Part shown: piece by piece, positions 26,023-34,388 of the stretch
Layout of the letters: every line of letters begins with the position of its first letter
How positions within the stretch are numbered: position 1 is the stretch's first letter
Origin: Roseiarcus sp963749715
GTDB taxonomy: Bacteria > Pseudomonadota > Alphaproteobacteria > Rhizobiales > Beijerinckiaceae
Reading direction: 5' to 3'
Length of the DNA stretch: 64,000 nucleotides
NCBI GenBank assembly: GCA_963749715.1
Contig: CAVVNR010000008.1
Span: forward strand, 558,001 to 622,000
Notes under the pieces: generated by a model
Seen by the model: the letters and a program-made list of their open reading frames with translations, nothing else
The model's database searches: none
What the model was told of the DNA's origin: nothing
Translations under genes and position numbers: made by a program

Positions 26023-26258
26023 GTTGAGTTGGCGAGGGGCGGCGGCGCCTCCTCCCCACCCGGGCCGCGCTTGCGCGCGCCCGGGCGCAGGCTCTTGTGG
26101 GGGAGGATTGAGGAGGGGGTCGAGCCGGCATTGTTTGTAAAGGTTTCAACTCTTTATAAGCCAATGCGGAAGGTCCGCGCGACCCCCCACCCCTGCCCGC
26201 CCCCACAAGAGGGGGCGGGTGCGCCAATCGCGGTTCAACTTAACGGCCGTACGCTCTA
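26004..26258. mobile_element. MITE-like palindromic element with imperfect terminal inverted repeats
   Basis: About 255 bases, non-coding. The left end (26004-26029, TAAAGCGTGCGGCGGTTAGG) matches the reverse complement of the right end (26233-26258, TAGAGCGTACGGCCGTTAAG) at most positions. Inside are G/C-rich hairpins, for example CACCCCTGCCCGCCCCC with GGGGGCGGGTG near 26190-26222. It contains no transposase. It supplies the stop codons of both flanking genes: the shifted slipin frame ends in its left repeat and the amidohydrolase ends in its right repeat. This resembles a non-autonomous element or repetitive extragenic palindrome. Confidence 0.55.
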
Positions 26259-27698
26259 AAGCGCGTTTTTGACGAAGCGGCCGTCCTTCATGATGACCGG
26301 GAAATTCGTGTCCGGATCGGCGATGAGCTTGAGGTTGGCGAGCGGATCGCCGTCCACGAGGATGAGGTCGGCGAGCGCGCCCTCCTCGACCACGCCGAGC
26401 TTGCCGGGATAGGGATTGCGCGGACCGGACATCGTTAGGAGCTCGGCGTTGACCGAGGTCGCCATCCTGAGAATCTCCGCCGGGCGATACCATTGCGCGA
26501 GCGTCGTCAGCATCGCTCCCTGATTGGCGGTCATCGAGGGATCGAACAGGATATCCGTGCCCCACGCCGTCTTGAGCTTGTATTGCCGGGCGAGCCGGTA
26601 GGCGGCGTCCGTTCCGGCGTAGACCAGGGCCGCCTTCGCCTCTCCCTCCGGGGTCGGCATCCGGATTGAGAACTCGTTGTCGAGAAACGGTTGGGTCGAG
26701 AGCCAGATGTCGTTGTCGCCGATCAGTTGCGCGGTTCGCTCGTCCATCAGGTGCCCATGCTCGATGCAGCGGACGCCTCCGCGGATCGCGGTCCTGATCG
26801 CGCGCGGCGTATAGGCGTGCACCGCGACGTAAGTGCCCCAGTTCTCCGCGGCGTCGACGGCCGCGCGGAATTCGGCCTCGGTGTATTGGCTGACGTCGAT
26901 CGGATCGTAGTTCGAGGCCACGCCGCCCCCGGCGGCGAGCTTGAGCTGGCTCGCGCCAAGCATGAGTTGCTCGCGTGCGCGCGCAAGCACGCGGTCGGCG
27001 CCGTCGGCGATGGCGCCGGCGCCCATCGCGTCGCCACGGCTCAGCGGACCATTCGGCGCCGCCGGAACTTCATAGGGCAAGCGAAAGTCTCCGTGGCCCC
27101 CGGTCTGCGAAATCATCGCGCCGGACGGCCAAATGCGCGGGCCCGCCACAATGCCGCCGTCGATCGCCCGCTTGAGCCCGAAGGTCGGGCCGGACATGTC
27201 GCGAACGCTGGTGAAGCCGCGCATCAGCGTTCGTTTCGCCTCCTCCGCCGCGACGAGATTGATGTAGCCGACGTCCGCGGTCAAAAGCACGTTGAGCGGG
27301 GCAGCCGCGAACATGGCGTGCCAGTGCGCGTCGATGAGCCCGGGCATCAGCGCCCGGCCGCCGCAATCGATGGTTTGGACGTCAGCGGCGCCGGCGTCAG
27401 CCGCTGGGGCGACGGATTTGATGAGGTTCCCTTCGATCACGACTTTAAGGCCGCCCCGCAGCGCTTCCGACCTGCCGTCGAAAACGCGTGCGTTGACGAA
27501 GGCGATCGGCGCCGCTCGCGTAGGCGGACCGGCGGCGGCGCTTCCCGATCCGACGGCGAACGCGCCAGCGGCAAATGGGGGACGCGAGAATTTCTCGGCC
27601 AGGCGCCTATTCAGTCGCGCGAAGGCCGGGGTGTGGCAGAGACAAATTCGGCCCTCGGCCTGAGGCGCTTTCACATCGTCCGGCGCGCACGCAAACAT
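26256..27698 (-). CDS. Amidohydrolase-family metal-dependent hydrolase (imidazolonepropionase-like)
   Basis: A 480-residue protein with the amidohydrolase barrel. Metal-binding GLIDAHWHAM (HxH, near residue 127) is followed by QLKLAAGGG with the bridging lysine, histidines in VAVHAYTPRAI and CIEHGHLM, and the aspartate in AWGTDILFD. The flanking beta-sandwich strands are at both ends (FVNARVFDG and LILVDGDPLANLKLI). The N-terminus includes CLCHTPAF and an alanine/glycine-rich stretch that may serve as a secretion or Tat-like leader. Members include prolidase-like and organophosphate-acid-anhydrolase-like exoenzymes, so the substrate is unresolved. The stop lies in the MITE-like repeat. Confidence 0.87.
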   Translation of the reverse strand: MFACAPDDVKAPQAEGRICLCHTPAFARLNRRLAEKFSRPPFAAGAFAVGSGSAAAGPPTRAAPIAFVNARVFDGRSEALRGGLKVVIEGNLIKSVAPAADAGAADVQTIDCGGRALMPGLIDAHWHAMFAAAPLNVLLTADVGYINLVAAEEAKRTLMRGFTSVRDMSGPTFGLKRAIDGGIVAGPRIWPSGAMISQTGGHGDFRLPYEVPAAPNGPLSRGDAMGAGAIADGADRVLARAREQLMLGASQLKLAAGGGVASNYDPIDVSQYTEAEFRAAVDAAENWGTYVAVHAYTPRAIRTAIRGGVRCIEHGHLMDERTAQLIGDNDIWLSTQPFLDNEFSIRMPTPEGEAKAALVYAGTDAAYRLARQYKLKTAWGTDILFDPSMTANQGAMLTTLAQWYRPAEILRMATSVNAELLTMSGPRNPYPGKLGVVEEGALADLILVDGDPLANLKLIADPDTNFPVIMKDGRFVKNAL

Positions 27699-27725
27699 GT
27701 CTGTCCTTCGCCCTTCAGCCGCCGC

Positions 27726-28760
27726 TCACGTCGGGACCGGCGCGTCGGCGCGGATTAGCTCCTCGCGCTTGAGCTCCGCCCACAAGCCGGACGGAATGGG
27801 ATGGCGGAACGCCGCAAGGTTCTTTTCCACATTGGCGCTAGAAATCGCGCCGGGAATGATCGAGGCGACGATCGGGTGCCCGAGCGGAAACTGGAGCGCG
27901 GCGGCCGGCAGCGGAACGCCGTGGCGCGCGCAGACCGCCTCGATCTTGCGCACGCGCTCGAGAATGTCCGGCCCGGCCGGCGAATAGTTGTACATGGCGC
28001 CCTTGACCGCGCCGGTCGCGAGAATTCCGGAATTGAAGCCTGCGCCGATGATGATGCCGACGCCCCGCTTCTCACAGAGCGGAAACTCGGTCTCGAGCAC
28101 GTCCTGTTCGAGCAGCGTGTAGCGCATCGCCAGAAGGAAGAAATCCATGTCGAACAGGTCGAGGAACCGCGGGATGCTGCCCATTGAGTTGAAGCCCGCG
28201 CCGATCCCGCCGATGACGCCTGCTTCCCGGAGCTCCGCGAGCGCTCTCCAGCCGCTCGTCTTGAGATCGCCGAAGTAGGCGTCGAGCGCGGGCGGATTGT
28301 GGTCCCATGGGTCGAGATCGTGGATCAGAAGGACGTCGACCCGGTTTATCCCGAGCCGCTGCAGACTGTCCTCAAAGGAGCGCATCACGCCGTCATAACC
28401 GTAGTTGAACACGGTCTGGAACTCGAGCCCGCCCAGCCACTGGTCCTTGATCGCGTCCGGCCCAAGCGGCCGGCGCAGCACGCGGCCGATCTTGGTCGAG
28501 ATAACGTATTCGTCGCGCGGCTTTCGATAGAGCGCCCGGCCGAGCGAGTGTTCCGCGAGTCCGCGCCCGTACCATGGCGACGTATCGAAGTAGCGCACGC
28601 CGCCGTCCCACGCGGCGGCGATCAGCGCCGCGGCCTCTGCATCATCGATCCGGTCGAAAAGCTCGCCGAGCGGCGCGGTTCCGAGGCCAAGCTCGGTCAC
28701 ATGGACATTCGCGCGGCCGAGCTTGCGCCTCTTCAGGGGCGGGAGAACGGCGCCGCTCAT
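27726..28760 (-). CDS. Aldo/keto reductase (D-threo-aldose 1-dehydrogenase / pyridoxal dehydrogenase type)
   Basis: A 344-residue TIM-barrel NAD(P)-dependent oxidoreductase. The N-terminal LGLGTAPLG is followed by FDTSPWYGRGLAEHSLG with catalytic Asp and Tyr, VISTKIGRVLR with the catalytic Lys, and LLIHDLDPW with the His. The loops ILATGAVKGAMYNY and IPGAISSANVEKN bind the cofactor. The sequence type is that of the AKR group oxidising L-fucose-like aldoses or pyridoxal. It lies 27 bases upstream of the amidohydrolase gene on the same strand and may be co-transcribed with it. Confidence 0.88.
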   Translation of the reverse strand: MSGAVLPPLKRRKLGRANVHVTELGLGTAPLGELFDRIDDAEAAALIAAAWDGGVRYFDTSPWYGRGLAEHSLGRALYRKPRDEYVISTKIGRVLRRPLGPDAIKDQWLGGLEFQTVFNYGYDGVMRSFEDSLQRLGINRVDVLLIHDLDPWDHNPPALDAYFGDLKTSGWRALAELREAGVIGGIGAGFNSMGSIPRFLDLFDMDFFLLAMRYTLLEQDVLETEFPLCEKRGVGIIIGAGFNSGILATGAVKGAMYNYSPAGPDILERVRKIEAVCARHGVPLPAAALQFPLGHPIVASIIPGAISSANVEKNLAAFRHPIPSGLWAELKREELIRADAPVPT

Positions 28761-28805
28761 ATTTCAATCCTTCCCAACGCGAGATGCGCGAGTCGAGCTG
28801 AGGCC

Positions 28806-29111
28806 TTATTCCTCCGGCTCGGTTCCAAAGCGCAACGGATAGCCCTTCGCCGCGCCCGCTTCGGTGGCGCGGGCGGCCTTGGTCTCGGCAATGTCCTGAG
28901 CGAGCACGGCGACGACGCACACGCCCTTGCGATGCGCGGTCATCATGACGCTAAGCGCCTGGGTTTCGTTGAGGCGGAACACCGCCTTCAAAACCTCGAC
29001 CACGAAGTCGCGCGGCGTATAGTCGTCGTTGAACAATATGACCTTGTGCAAGCGTGGACGCTCGACGCGAGGTTCGGTCTTGACCTGCCGTTTGGTGGCG
29101 ATCTTGCTCAT
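28806..29111 (-). CDS. clpS: ATP-dependent Clp protease adaptor ClpS
   Basis: A 101-residue adaptor that binds N-degron substrates and delivers them to ClpAP. The conserved core is present: KVILFNDDYTPRDFVVEVL, the binding-pocket helix SVMMTAHRKGVCVVAVL, and AQDIAETKA. The start MSKIATKRQ is set by conservation; a longer frame to 29279 is not needed. No clpA is adjacent in this window. In alphaproteobacteria a second ClpS paralogue often sits apart from clpA, and this could be that copy. Confidence 0.93.
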   Translation of the reverse strand: MSKIATKRQVKTEPRVERPRLHKVILFNDDYTPRDFVVEVLKAVFRLNETQALSVMMTAHRKGVCVVAVLAQDIAETKAARATEAGAAKGYPLRFGTEPEE

Positions 29112-29300
29112 CGTGCTCTCTTGAAGGCGGCTTTTTTGGAGGCGACAAATATTCTGGCACGCGCGGCCCGACCGTTTCAAGACGGTTCGCGAGCGCCATT
29201 CGTTTGATCCGCCGATCGAGCGCCCGGCCCCGGCGCGGCGCGGTTCTTGCGACGAAAAATGGAGCGCTTGTGGTCGCATTTCGCGTCAGGAAACCCGCCC

Positions 29301-30314
29301 ATGCTCAACACCCGCCAGCCGGTTCTGCGCAATTTCTGGTACGCCGCCCTTCCGATCGCCAGGCTCGACGAGGGGCCGAAGCCCTTTCGCATACTGGGGC
29401 AGGATATAGTTCTATTCCTCGATATGGCCGGCGAGCCTGCGGCGCTTGAGGACCGCTGCTGCCACCGGACCGCCAAATTGTCCAAGGGCTGGATCAGGAA
29501 CGGCCACATCGTCTGCGGCTATCATGGCTGGGAATATGACCGCTCGGGCAGGCTCGTGAACATCCCGCAATTCCCGTTCGAGCAAGCGGTTCCCGATGCG
29601 CGCGCGAAAAGCTTTCACGCCAAGAGCCGCTACGGCTATGTCTGGGTCTGTCTCGGCGAGCCGATCGACGACATCCCCGACCTGCCCTACGAGGACGATC
29701 TCACGTTCCGCCGCATCCACCAGTTCGACGAAATGTGGCGATGCTCGGCGCTGAGAATGATGGAGAACTCGTTCGACAACGCCCATTTCGCCTTCGTCCA
29801 CAAAGGCACGTTCGGCGACATCGACCAGCCGAAACCGGAGAAATACGAACTGACCGAAACCCACTACGGCTTCGTCGCCGAAACGATCGTGCCGGTGCGG
29901 AACCCGCCGCAAGCCGCGCGGATCACCGGCACGAGCGAGCCGTGGACGAAGCGCAAGATGCGCAACGCCTGGTTCGTGCCGTTCTGCCGGACCATGGACA
30001 TGGAATATCCTTCCGGCCTTCGGCATGTCATCTTCAATTCGGCGACCCCGATCGACGACGGCGCCATCCAGCTCGTTCAGATCCTCTACCGCAACGACCG
30101 CGAAGAGGATTGCTCGACTGAAGAGCTCATCGCCTGGGACAAGGCGATCATCGAGGAGGACCGGGAGATTCTGGAGTCGACCGACCCGGACGCGATCGTC
30201 GACATGGGCCGCAAGCTCGAGATGCATATGCCCTCCGACAGACCCGGCATGCTGATGCGCAAGCGCCTGAATGCGCTGCTTGAGGCGCATGGGGAGCGCG
30301 AGATTCCGCGCTGA
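29301..30314 (+). CDS. Rieske non-heme iron oxygenase, aromatic ring-demethylating/hydroxylating type
   Basis: A 337-residue oxygenase alpha subunit of the VanA/PobA-like group. The N-terminal Rieske domain has C-x-H in RCCHRTAKL and C-x2-H in IVCGYHGWEY. The mononuclear iron site reads NSFDNAHFAFVHKGTFGD (D-x2-H-x4-H form). Such enzymes use a separate reductase to demethylate methoxy-aromatics or hydroxylate rings; no reductase gene is adjacent. The ATG at 29301 (MLNTRQPVLRNFWYAA) follows CAGGAAAC and matches the family start better than the in-frame ATG at 29247. Confidence 0.9.
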   Translation: MLNTRQPVLRNFWYAALPIARLDEGPKPFRILGQDIVLFLDMAGEPAALEDRCCHRTAKLSKGWIRNGHIVCGYHGWEYDRSGRLVNIPQFPFEQAVPDARAKSFHAKSRYGYVWVCLGEPIDDIPDLPYEDDLTFRRIHQFDEMWRCSALRMMENSFDNAHFAFVHKGTFGDIDQPKPEKYELTETHYGFVAETIVPVRNPPQAARITGTSEPWTKRKMRNAWFVPFCRTMDMEYPSGLRHVIFNSATPIDDGAIQLVQILYRNDREEDCSTEELIAWDKAIIEEDREILESTDPDAIVDMGRKLEMHMPSDRPGMLMRKRLNALLEAHGEREIPR

Positions 30315-30422
30315 GAGGCGGCGGTCGTTCCCGGATGCTGACGGAAAATTGTTGGGGACGAGCATCAAATTGACAGACGACCGCATTATTGAATGGGAAA
30401 GGGAGCCGGGGACGAAGAAGCG

Positions 30423-30918
30423 ATGGTTCGATCCGCGATGGCGTTTGTGGGAACGGCGCTTTTTCTCTTCGCCACGCCGGCGCACGCGGAGAACGACCGG
30501 AGTTGCGACAGCCTCGCCGGCCTCGATCTGTCGAAAGCCGCCGACAAGCCCGCGCATGTCTTGTCGGCGAAAGAGGAGCAATTCCTCGGGCGGACCGTCT
30601 GCCAGGTCTCCGGCGTCGTAGAACCGCAAGTGCACCCTGCGCGGACCGGATCTACCAGGCCGACCTCGCGGCCGAAAAACTCCTGACGCCGCAGCCGCCA
30701 ACGGGCCCTCGGCCGCTCAATCCTCGTTCGCAACGATGCATCGGCAGCCGACCCCCGGCGCCGTCGCCAGCGCCGAACAGAAGGCGGGCGCCCTGTCCTC
30801 GGCCCAACTCGAGGCCATTACCGAGAAGCTGGACGTCGCGCGCGACGCCGAAGACAAAGGCGACAGCGCCGGTTGCGGAAAGGCGTTGAATGAGGCCGAC
30901 CGCCTGCTCCGTCAATAG
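30423..30918 (+). pseudogene. Small periplasmic protein gene broken by frameshifts
   Basis: Three consecutive plus-strand frames read as one small exported protein. The first has a signal peptide (MVRSAMAFVGTALFLFATPAHA) and SCDSLAGLDLSKAADKPAHV. The second, from about 30640, has CADRIYQADLAAEKLLTP. The third, from about 30740 to the TAG at 30916-30918, ends EKLDVARDAEDKGDSAGCGKALNEADRLL. Two indels are needed to join them. Helical, alanine-rich composition and paired cysteines suggest a small periplasmic helical protein; no family was assigned. Confidence 0.5.
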
Positions 30919-30983
30919 GGCCGGTCGTGCGCGGGCGCTCTTCGCGCGCTTGACGCAGCGAGCAATCGCCCGGAGGTTAGGCC

Positions 30984-31382
30984 ATGACGCTCGCTCCCCT
31001 CCTCGACGCCCCGGCGGTCATCCGGTTTCACGCCCTCTTCGCCTTCGCCGCGATCGGCCTTGGCGCGGCGCAGTTCCTTGCGCCGAAGGGAACCCTGCCG
31101 CATCGAACGGTCGGCTGGGCGTGGGCCGGTCTGATGATGCTGGTCGCGGGAACCTCCCTCTTCATCCACACGATCCGGACATGGGGGGCCTGGAGTCCGA
31201 TCCATCTTCTGTCGCTGTTCACGCTCGCCGTCGTTCCGATCGCCGTCTGGCGCGCGCGCCAGCACGACATCCGTCGCCATCGCCAGGCGATGATCTGGAT
31301 ATTCACCCTGGCCCTTGTCGTCACCGGCCTGTTCACCCTGGCGCCGGGGCGGATCATGAACAAGGTGGTGTTCGGCGGGTGA
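30984..31382 (+). CDS. DUF2306-family integral membrane protein
   Basis: A 132-residue protein with four predicted helices, at about residues 14-32, 47-65, 72-90 and 103-122. The sequence PHRTVGWAWAGLMMLVAGTSLF and the cytoplasmic RARQHDIRRHRQAMI loop are typical of DUF2306, which is distantly related to small heme-associated or cytochrome b561-like membrane proteins. The function is unknown. The histidines in the loops could bind a cofactor, but that is speculative. It is a single gene ahead of the MFS exporter. Confidence 0.8.
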   Translation: MTLAPLLDAPAVIRFHALFAFAAIGLGAAQFLAPKGTLPHRTVGWAWAGLMMLVAGTSLFIHTIRTWGAWSPIHLLSLFTLAVVPIAVWRARQHDIRRHRQAMIWIFTLALVVTGLFTLAPGRIMNKVVFGG

Positions 31383-31451
31383 AGGGGCGCTTCAACCCAT
31401 TGTGACCTCAGGCTTCCTTGCCGCGACTTGCGGTCACGGGGTCGCGGCGCC

Positions 31452-32897
31452 ATGAAGGCGCCGACTCGAAAGTCTGCTATGCGCTCCGCCCTTCTTACCG
31501 CTCTCATCATCGCGACCGCCCTGTTCATGGAGAACATGGACGGAACCGTCATTTCGACCTCGCTGCCGGCGATCGCGCGCGACCTCAACGAGGACCCGAT
31601 CGTCCTCAAGCTCGCGCTCACCTCCTATATGCTGACCCTCGCGGTGTTCATTCCCGCCTCCGGCTGGGTCGCCGACCGCTTCGGCGCGCGCACCGTGTTC
31701 TGCACCGCGATCGTCGTGTTCACGCTCGGCTCGATCCTTTGCGGCGCCTCAACCTCGCTGCCGACTCTTATCGCCGCGCGGGTGTTTCAGGGGCTCGGCG
31801 GGGCGATGATGGTGCCGGTGGGGAGGCTGGTGCTGCTGCGCAGCGTGCAAAAAAGCGAGCTCGTCAGCGCCATGGCCTACCTCACCGTGCCAGCGCTCAT
31901 CGGCCCGGTCGCCGGGCCGCCGCTCGGCGGTTTCATCACCACCTATTTCCACTGGCGGTGGATTTTCTGGATCAACATCCCGATTGGCGTTCTCGGCATC
32001 CTGCTCTCGCTCAAGTTCATCCAGAACCTGCGCGAGGAGGCTGTGCCGCGCTTCGACTTCAGGGGGTTCGTGCTGTCGGGCGTGGGCCTGCTCAGCCTCA
32101 TCTCGGGCCTCAGCATGATCGGGCGCGGCATCGCGCCGGCGTGGCTGGTCGTGGCGATGGTCGCGGCGGGTGCGCTCGCGCTTGCCGCCTACGTCCGTCA
32201 TGCCGGCCAGAACGAGGACGCCATCCTCGATCTGAAGCTTCTGAAGATTCCAACCTTCTTCGCCGGAGTCGTCGGCGGGCTCATTTTCCGCATCGGCATC
32301 GGCGCGATGCCGTTTCTGCTGCCGCTCCTGTTGCAGATCGGCTTCGGCCTCACGCCGTTCCAATCCGGCTCGCTCACCTTCGCCACCGCCGCCGGCGCGC
32401 TATTGATGAAATTCACCGCCTCGACCGCGCTCCGCTGGTTCGGCTTCCGCCAGACGCTGGTCGTCAACGGCGTCATCTCGGGGGCGTTTCTCGCCGCGTG
32501 CGCCCTCTTCACGCCGACGACGCCGCACTGGGTCCTGCTTTTGACGCTGCTCGCCGGCGGCTTCTTCCGCTCGCTCGAATTCACCGCGCTGAATGTTATC
32601 AGCTACGCCGACATCGACCCCCCGCGCATGAGCCGCGCCACCAGCTTCGCCAGCGTCTCGCAGCAAATGTCGGGGGCGCTCGGGGTCGCGGTCGCGGCGA
32701 TCTGCGTGGAGATGATCCAGCTCGGCTTCGGCGATGGCGCGCTTTCTGCGCGTGACCTTTCGCTGAGCTTCGTGCTGGTCGCGATCATCTCGAGCCTGTC
32801 GGTGCTCGTTTTCGCCCGGCTTCAGCCGGACGCGGGCGCGGCGGTCTCGGGCAAGCTCCATGTTTCTCAGGAAGCCCAGCCCGCGGCGGCGGAATGA
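31452..32897 (+). CDS. MFS transporter, DHA2 (14-helix) drug exporter family
   Basis: A 481-residue major facilitator protein. Signatures seen are the N-terminal ALFMENMDGTVISTSLPAIA, motif A as GWVADRFGARTVF, motif B as ARVFQGLGGAMMVPVGRLV, and motif C as PALIGPVAGPPLGGFI, which marks drug:H+ antiporters. About fourteen helices are expected. The start MKAPTRKSA is preferred; MRSALLTAL at 31479 is possible. It is followed by a perfect hairpin terminator. No linked regulator gene is present. Confidence 0.88.
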   Translation: MKAPTRKSAMRSALLTALIIATALFMENMDGTVISTSLPAIARDLNEDPIVLKLALTSYMLTLAVFIPASGWVADRFGARTVFCTAIVVFTLGSILCGASTSLPTLIAARVFQGLGGAMMVPVGRLVLLRSVQKSELVSAMAYLTVPALIGPVAGPPLGGFITTYFHWRWIFWINIPIGVLGILLSLKFIQNLREEAVPRFDFRGFVLSGVGLLSLISGLSMIGRGIAPAWLVVAMVAAGALALAAYVRHAGQNEDAILDLKLLKIPTFFAGVVGGLIFRIGIGAMPFLLPLLLQIGFGLTPFQSGSLTFATAAGALLMKFTASTALRWFGFRQTLVVNGVISGAFLAACALFTPTTPHWVLLLTLLAGGFFRSLEFTALNVISYADIDPPRMSRATSFASVSQQMSGALGVAVAAICVEMIQLGFGDGALSARDLSLSFVLVAIISSLSVLVFARLQPDAGAAVSGKLHVSQEAQPAAAE

Positions 32898-32901
32898 GAG
32901 C

Positions 32902-32929
32902 GCGGGAGAGAGAGGCCTCTCTCTCCCGC
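32902..32929. terminator. Bidirectional terminator-like perfect hairpin
   Basis: A perfect 28-base palindrome whose arm is GCGGGAGAGAGAGG, with no loop bases left over. It lies between two convergent genes, the MFS exporter (ending 32897) and the nitrobindin-like gene (ending 32940). There is no T-run, so termination strength is uncertain. Confidence 0.7.
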
Positions 32930-32939
32930 AAGGGTCTCC

Positions 32940-34127
32940 TCAGCTCCAGGCGGACGCCGGGATCGCGATCGGGTCGGCCGGAACCAGCGTCGCGACCGAA
33001 ACGTGCGGCCACGAGAGCCCGTTGAAGTTGAGCATCACGGTTTGCGTATATTGAATCTGGGTCCCGGTCACCGTGAGCGTCCGCGGGGCCGGCACCGCAA
33101 CCGGAGGATCCGCGACGAAGGTCGGGATCGGACGCCCGAAGGGTCGCGGGCCGTCCGGCTCGAGCGTTATCGGCCCCTGTCCCGGAGCGAAGACCGGGAT
33201 TTGCAGCGTATATTGCACAGTCTCAATCCAGAAGATCGCCGACATCGAGACCGACTGCGCATTCGGCTTCGCCGCCGCCGGATCGCCGAGCAGGAACGCG
33301 ATATTGTCAGCGCCGCCGCCGAACAAGTCCGCCATCGCCGGCGGCGGCGGGGCCGGGTTTGTGGCGATGATGAGCGTGGTGGTGGAGAGAATGGTCTGTC
33401 CGGCGATCTGATTGCGCAGAAGCGAGTTCGGGTCGTCGAGCAGCGCCTGGTTGATGGTTCCCTGCAGCATGAACGGCGTCAGGTCCTGCGGGATGCGGGC
33501 GGTCTGCTGGTTCGCCGCGGTCTGGCTCGGAAATTTGGGAACCTTCGCGCCGGTCTTGATCACCGTCGGGGTGATATCGATCGGCTGGATCGTCGGCGGT
33601 CCGTTGATCGTCACCGCGATCCCTTGCGCCTCGATTGTCGTGCCGTGAGGAATGGAGGCCATTCGCGCCACGGTCACGCCTTCCTGGGGGACGGTTGTCG
33701 GAGGCACGATCAGCCAGATGCCCGGCTCGAAATGGATCCCGGTCGACTGGCCCGGATTGGTGACGTCGTTGATCGCCTGAACATAGGGCACGCCGTTGAG
33801 AAAGATGTCGTCCTGGACCATGCCGCGATTGGGAATGGAGCCGAGACTGGGCGAGAACGATAGCGTTTCCGACGTCAGGTTGAGTTCGAGGACGTTGTCC
33901 GAGCCCGGAACCGGAATCGGCAGCGGCGTCGTCGTCTTCTGCGGCCGGAAGATCGTATTGAAGCCACTGCCGTTCCAGGTCCCGGCGAATGCGGCCAGCG
34001 CGCCAAGCGCCGGAGCCGCGACCCTGGCGGCCTCGGCCACGATCGCGTGGCCCGGAGGGGCGGTCGGCACCTCGTGGATCCTGAAGCTGTCGGGAATGAG
34101 AAAAGCGGATTGGAGTCGATCGGCCAT
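32940..34127 (-). CDS. Nitrobindin-like / heme-binding-type beta-barrel protein, function unknown
   Basis: A 395-residue protein without a signal peptide. FAGTWNGSGFNTIFRP near residue 47 matches the opening strand of nitrobindin-like barrels. Later blocks LTSETLSFSPSLGSIPNRG, STGIHFEPGIWLIVPP and IPHGTTIEAQG are typical of a family often labelled heme-binding protein. The second half is proline-rich and ends in a FNGLSWPHVSVATL strand. Heme ligation is not evident from sequence. A perfect CRP-type operator lies about 108 bases upstream of the start, so cAMP-dependent control is likely. It is convergent with the MFS gene across a perfect hairpin. Confidence 0.65.
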   Translation of the reverse strand: MADRLQSAFLIPDSFRIHEVPTAPPGHAIVAEAARVAAPALGALAAFAGTWNGSGFNTIFRPQKTTTPLPIPVPGSDNVLELNLTSETLSFSPSLGSIPNRGMVQDDIFLNGVPYVQAINDVTNPGQSTGIHFEPGIWLIVPPTTVPQEGVTVARMASIPHGTTIEAQGIAVTINGPPTIQPIDITPTVIKTGAKVPKFPSQTAANQQTARIPQDLTPFMLQGTINQALLDDPNSLLRNQIAGQTILSTTTLIIATNPAPPPPAMADLFGGGADNIAFLLGDPAAAKPNAQSVSMSAIFWIETVQYTLQIPVFAPGQGPITLEPDGPRPFGRPIPTFVADPPVAVPAPRTLTVTGTQIQYTQTVMLNFNGLSWPHVSVATLVPADPIAIPASAWS

Positions 34128-34234
34128 TGAAAACCTCCCGAGATATGAGGATGGGTCAAAAAATCAACTTAGCGAGACCGGAAGATCTTCGCTCCGGCCC
34201 AGACAAACAAGTATCGACCTTCGTCGCAGAAGAC

Positions 34235-34250
34235 TGTGACCTGCGTCACA
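34235..34250. promoter_or_regulatory. CRP-like operator TGTGA-N6-TCACA (site 1)
   Basis: The sequence TGTGACCTGCGTCACA is a perfect two-fold CRP/FNR-family consensus (TGTGA, six bases, TCACA). It lies 108 bases upstream of the nitrobindin-like gene on the minus strand. It shares 15 of 16 bases with site 2 at 35120-35135, including five of the six spacer bases. Confidence 0.6.
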
Positions 34251-34388
34251 TTCCGGTGTCCTGAATATATCAAAACCGTTGCGGCGCGTCGTTATCGGCG
34301 ACTTTCGCGAATTCTATTTGTAGTGGGCGGAAAGGGCCGGATGGCCCCGACCGGGGAAGAACACGCGATGCGGCCGGCGGAGTGATGA

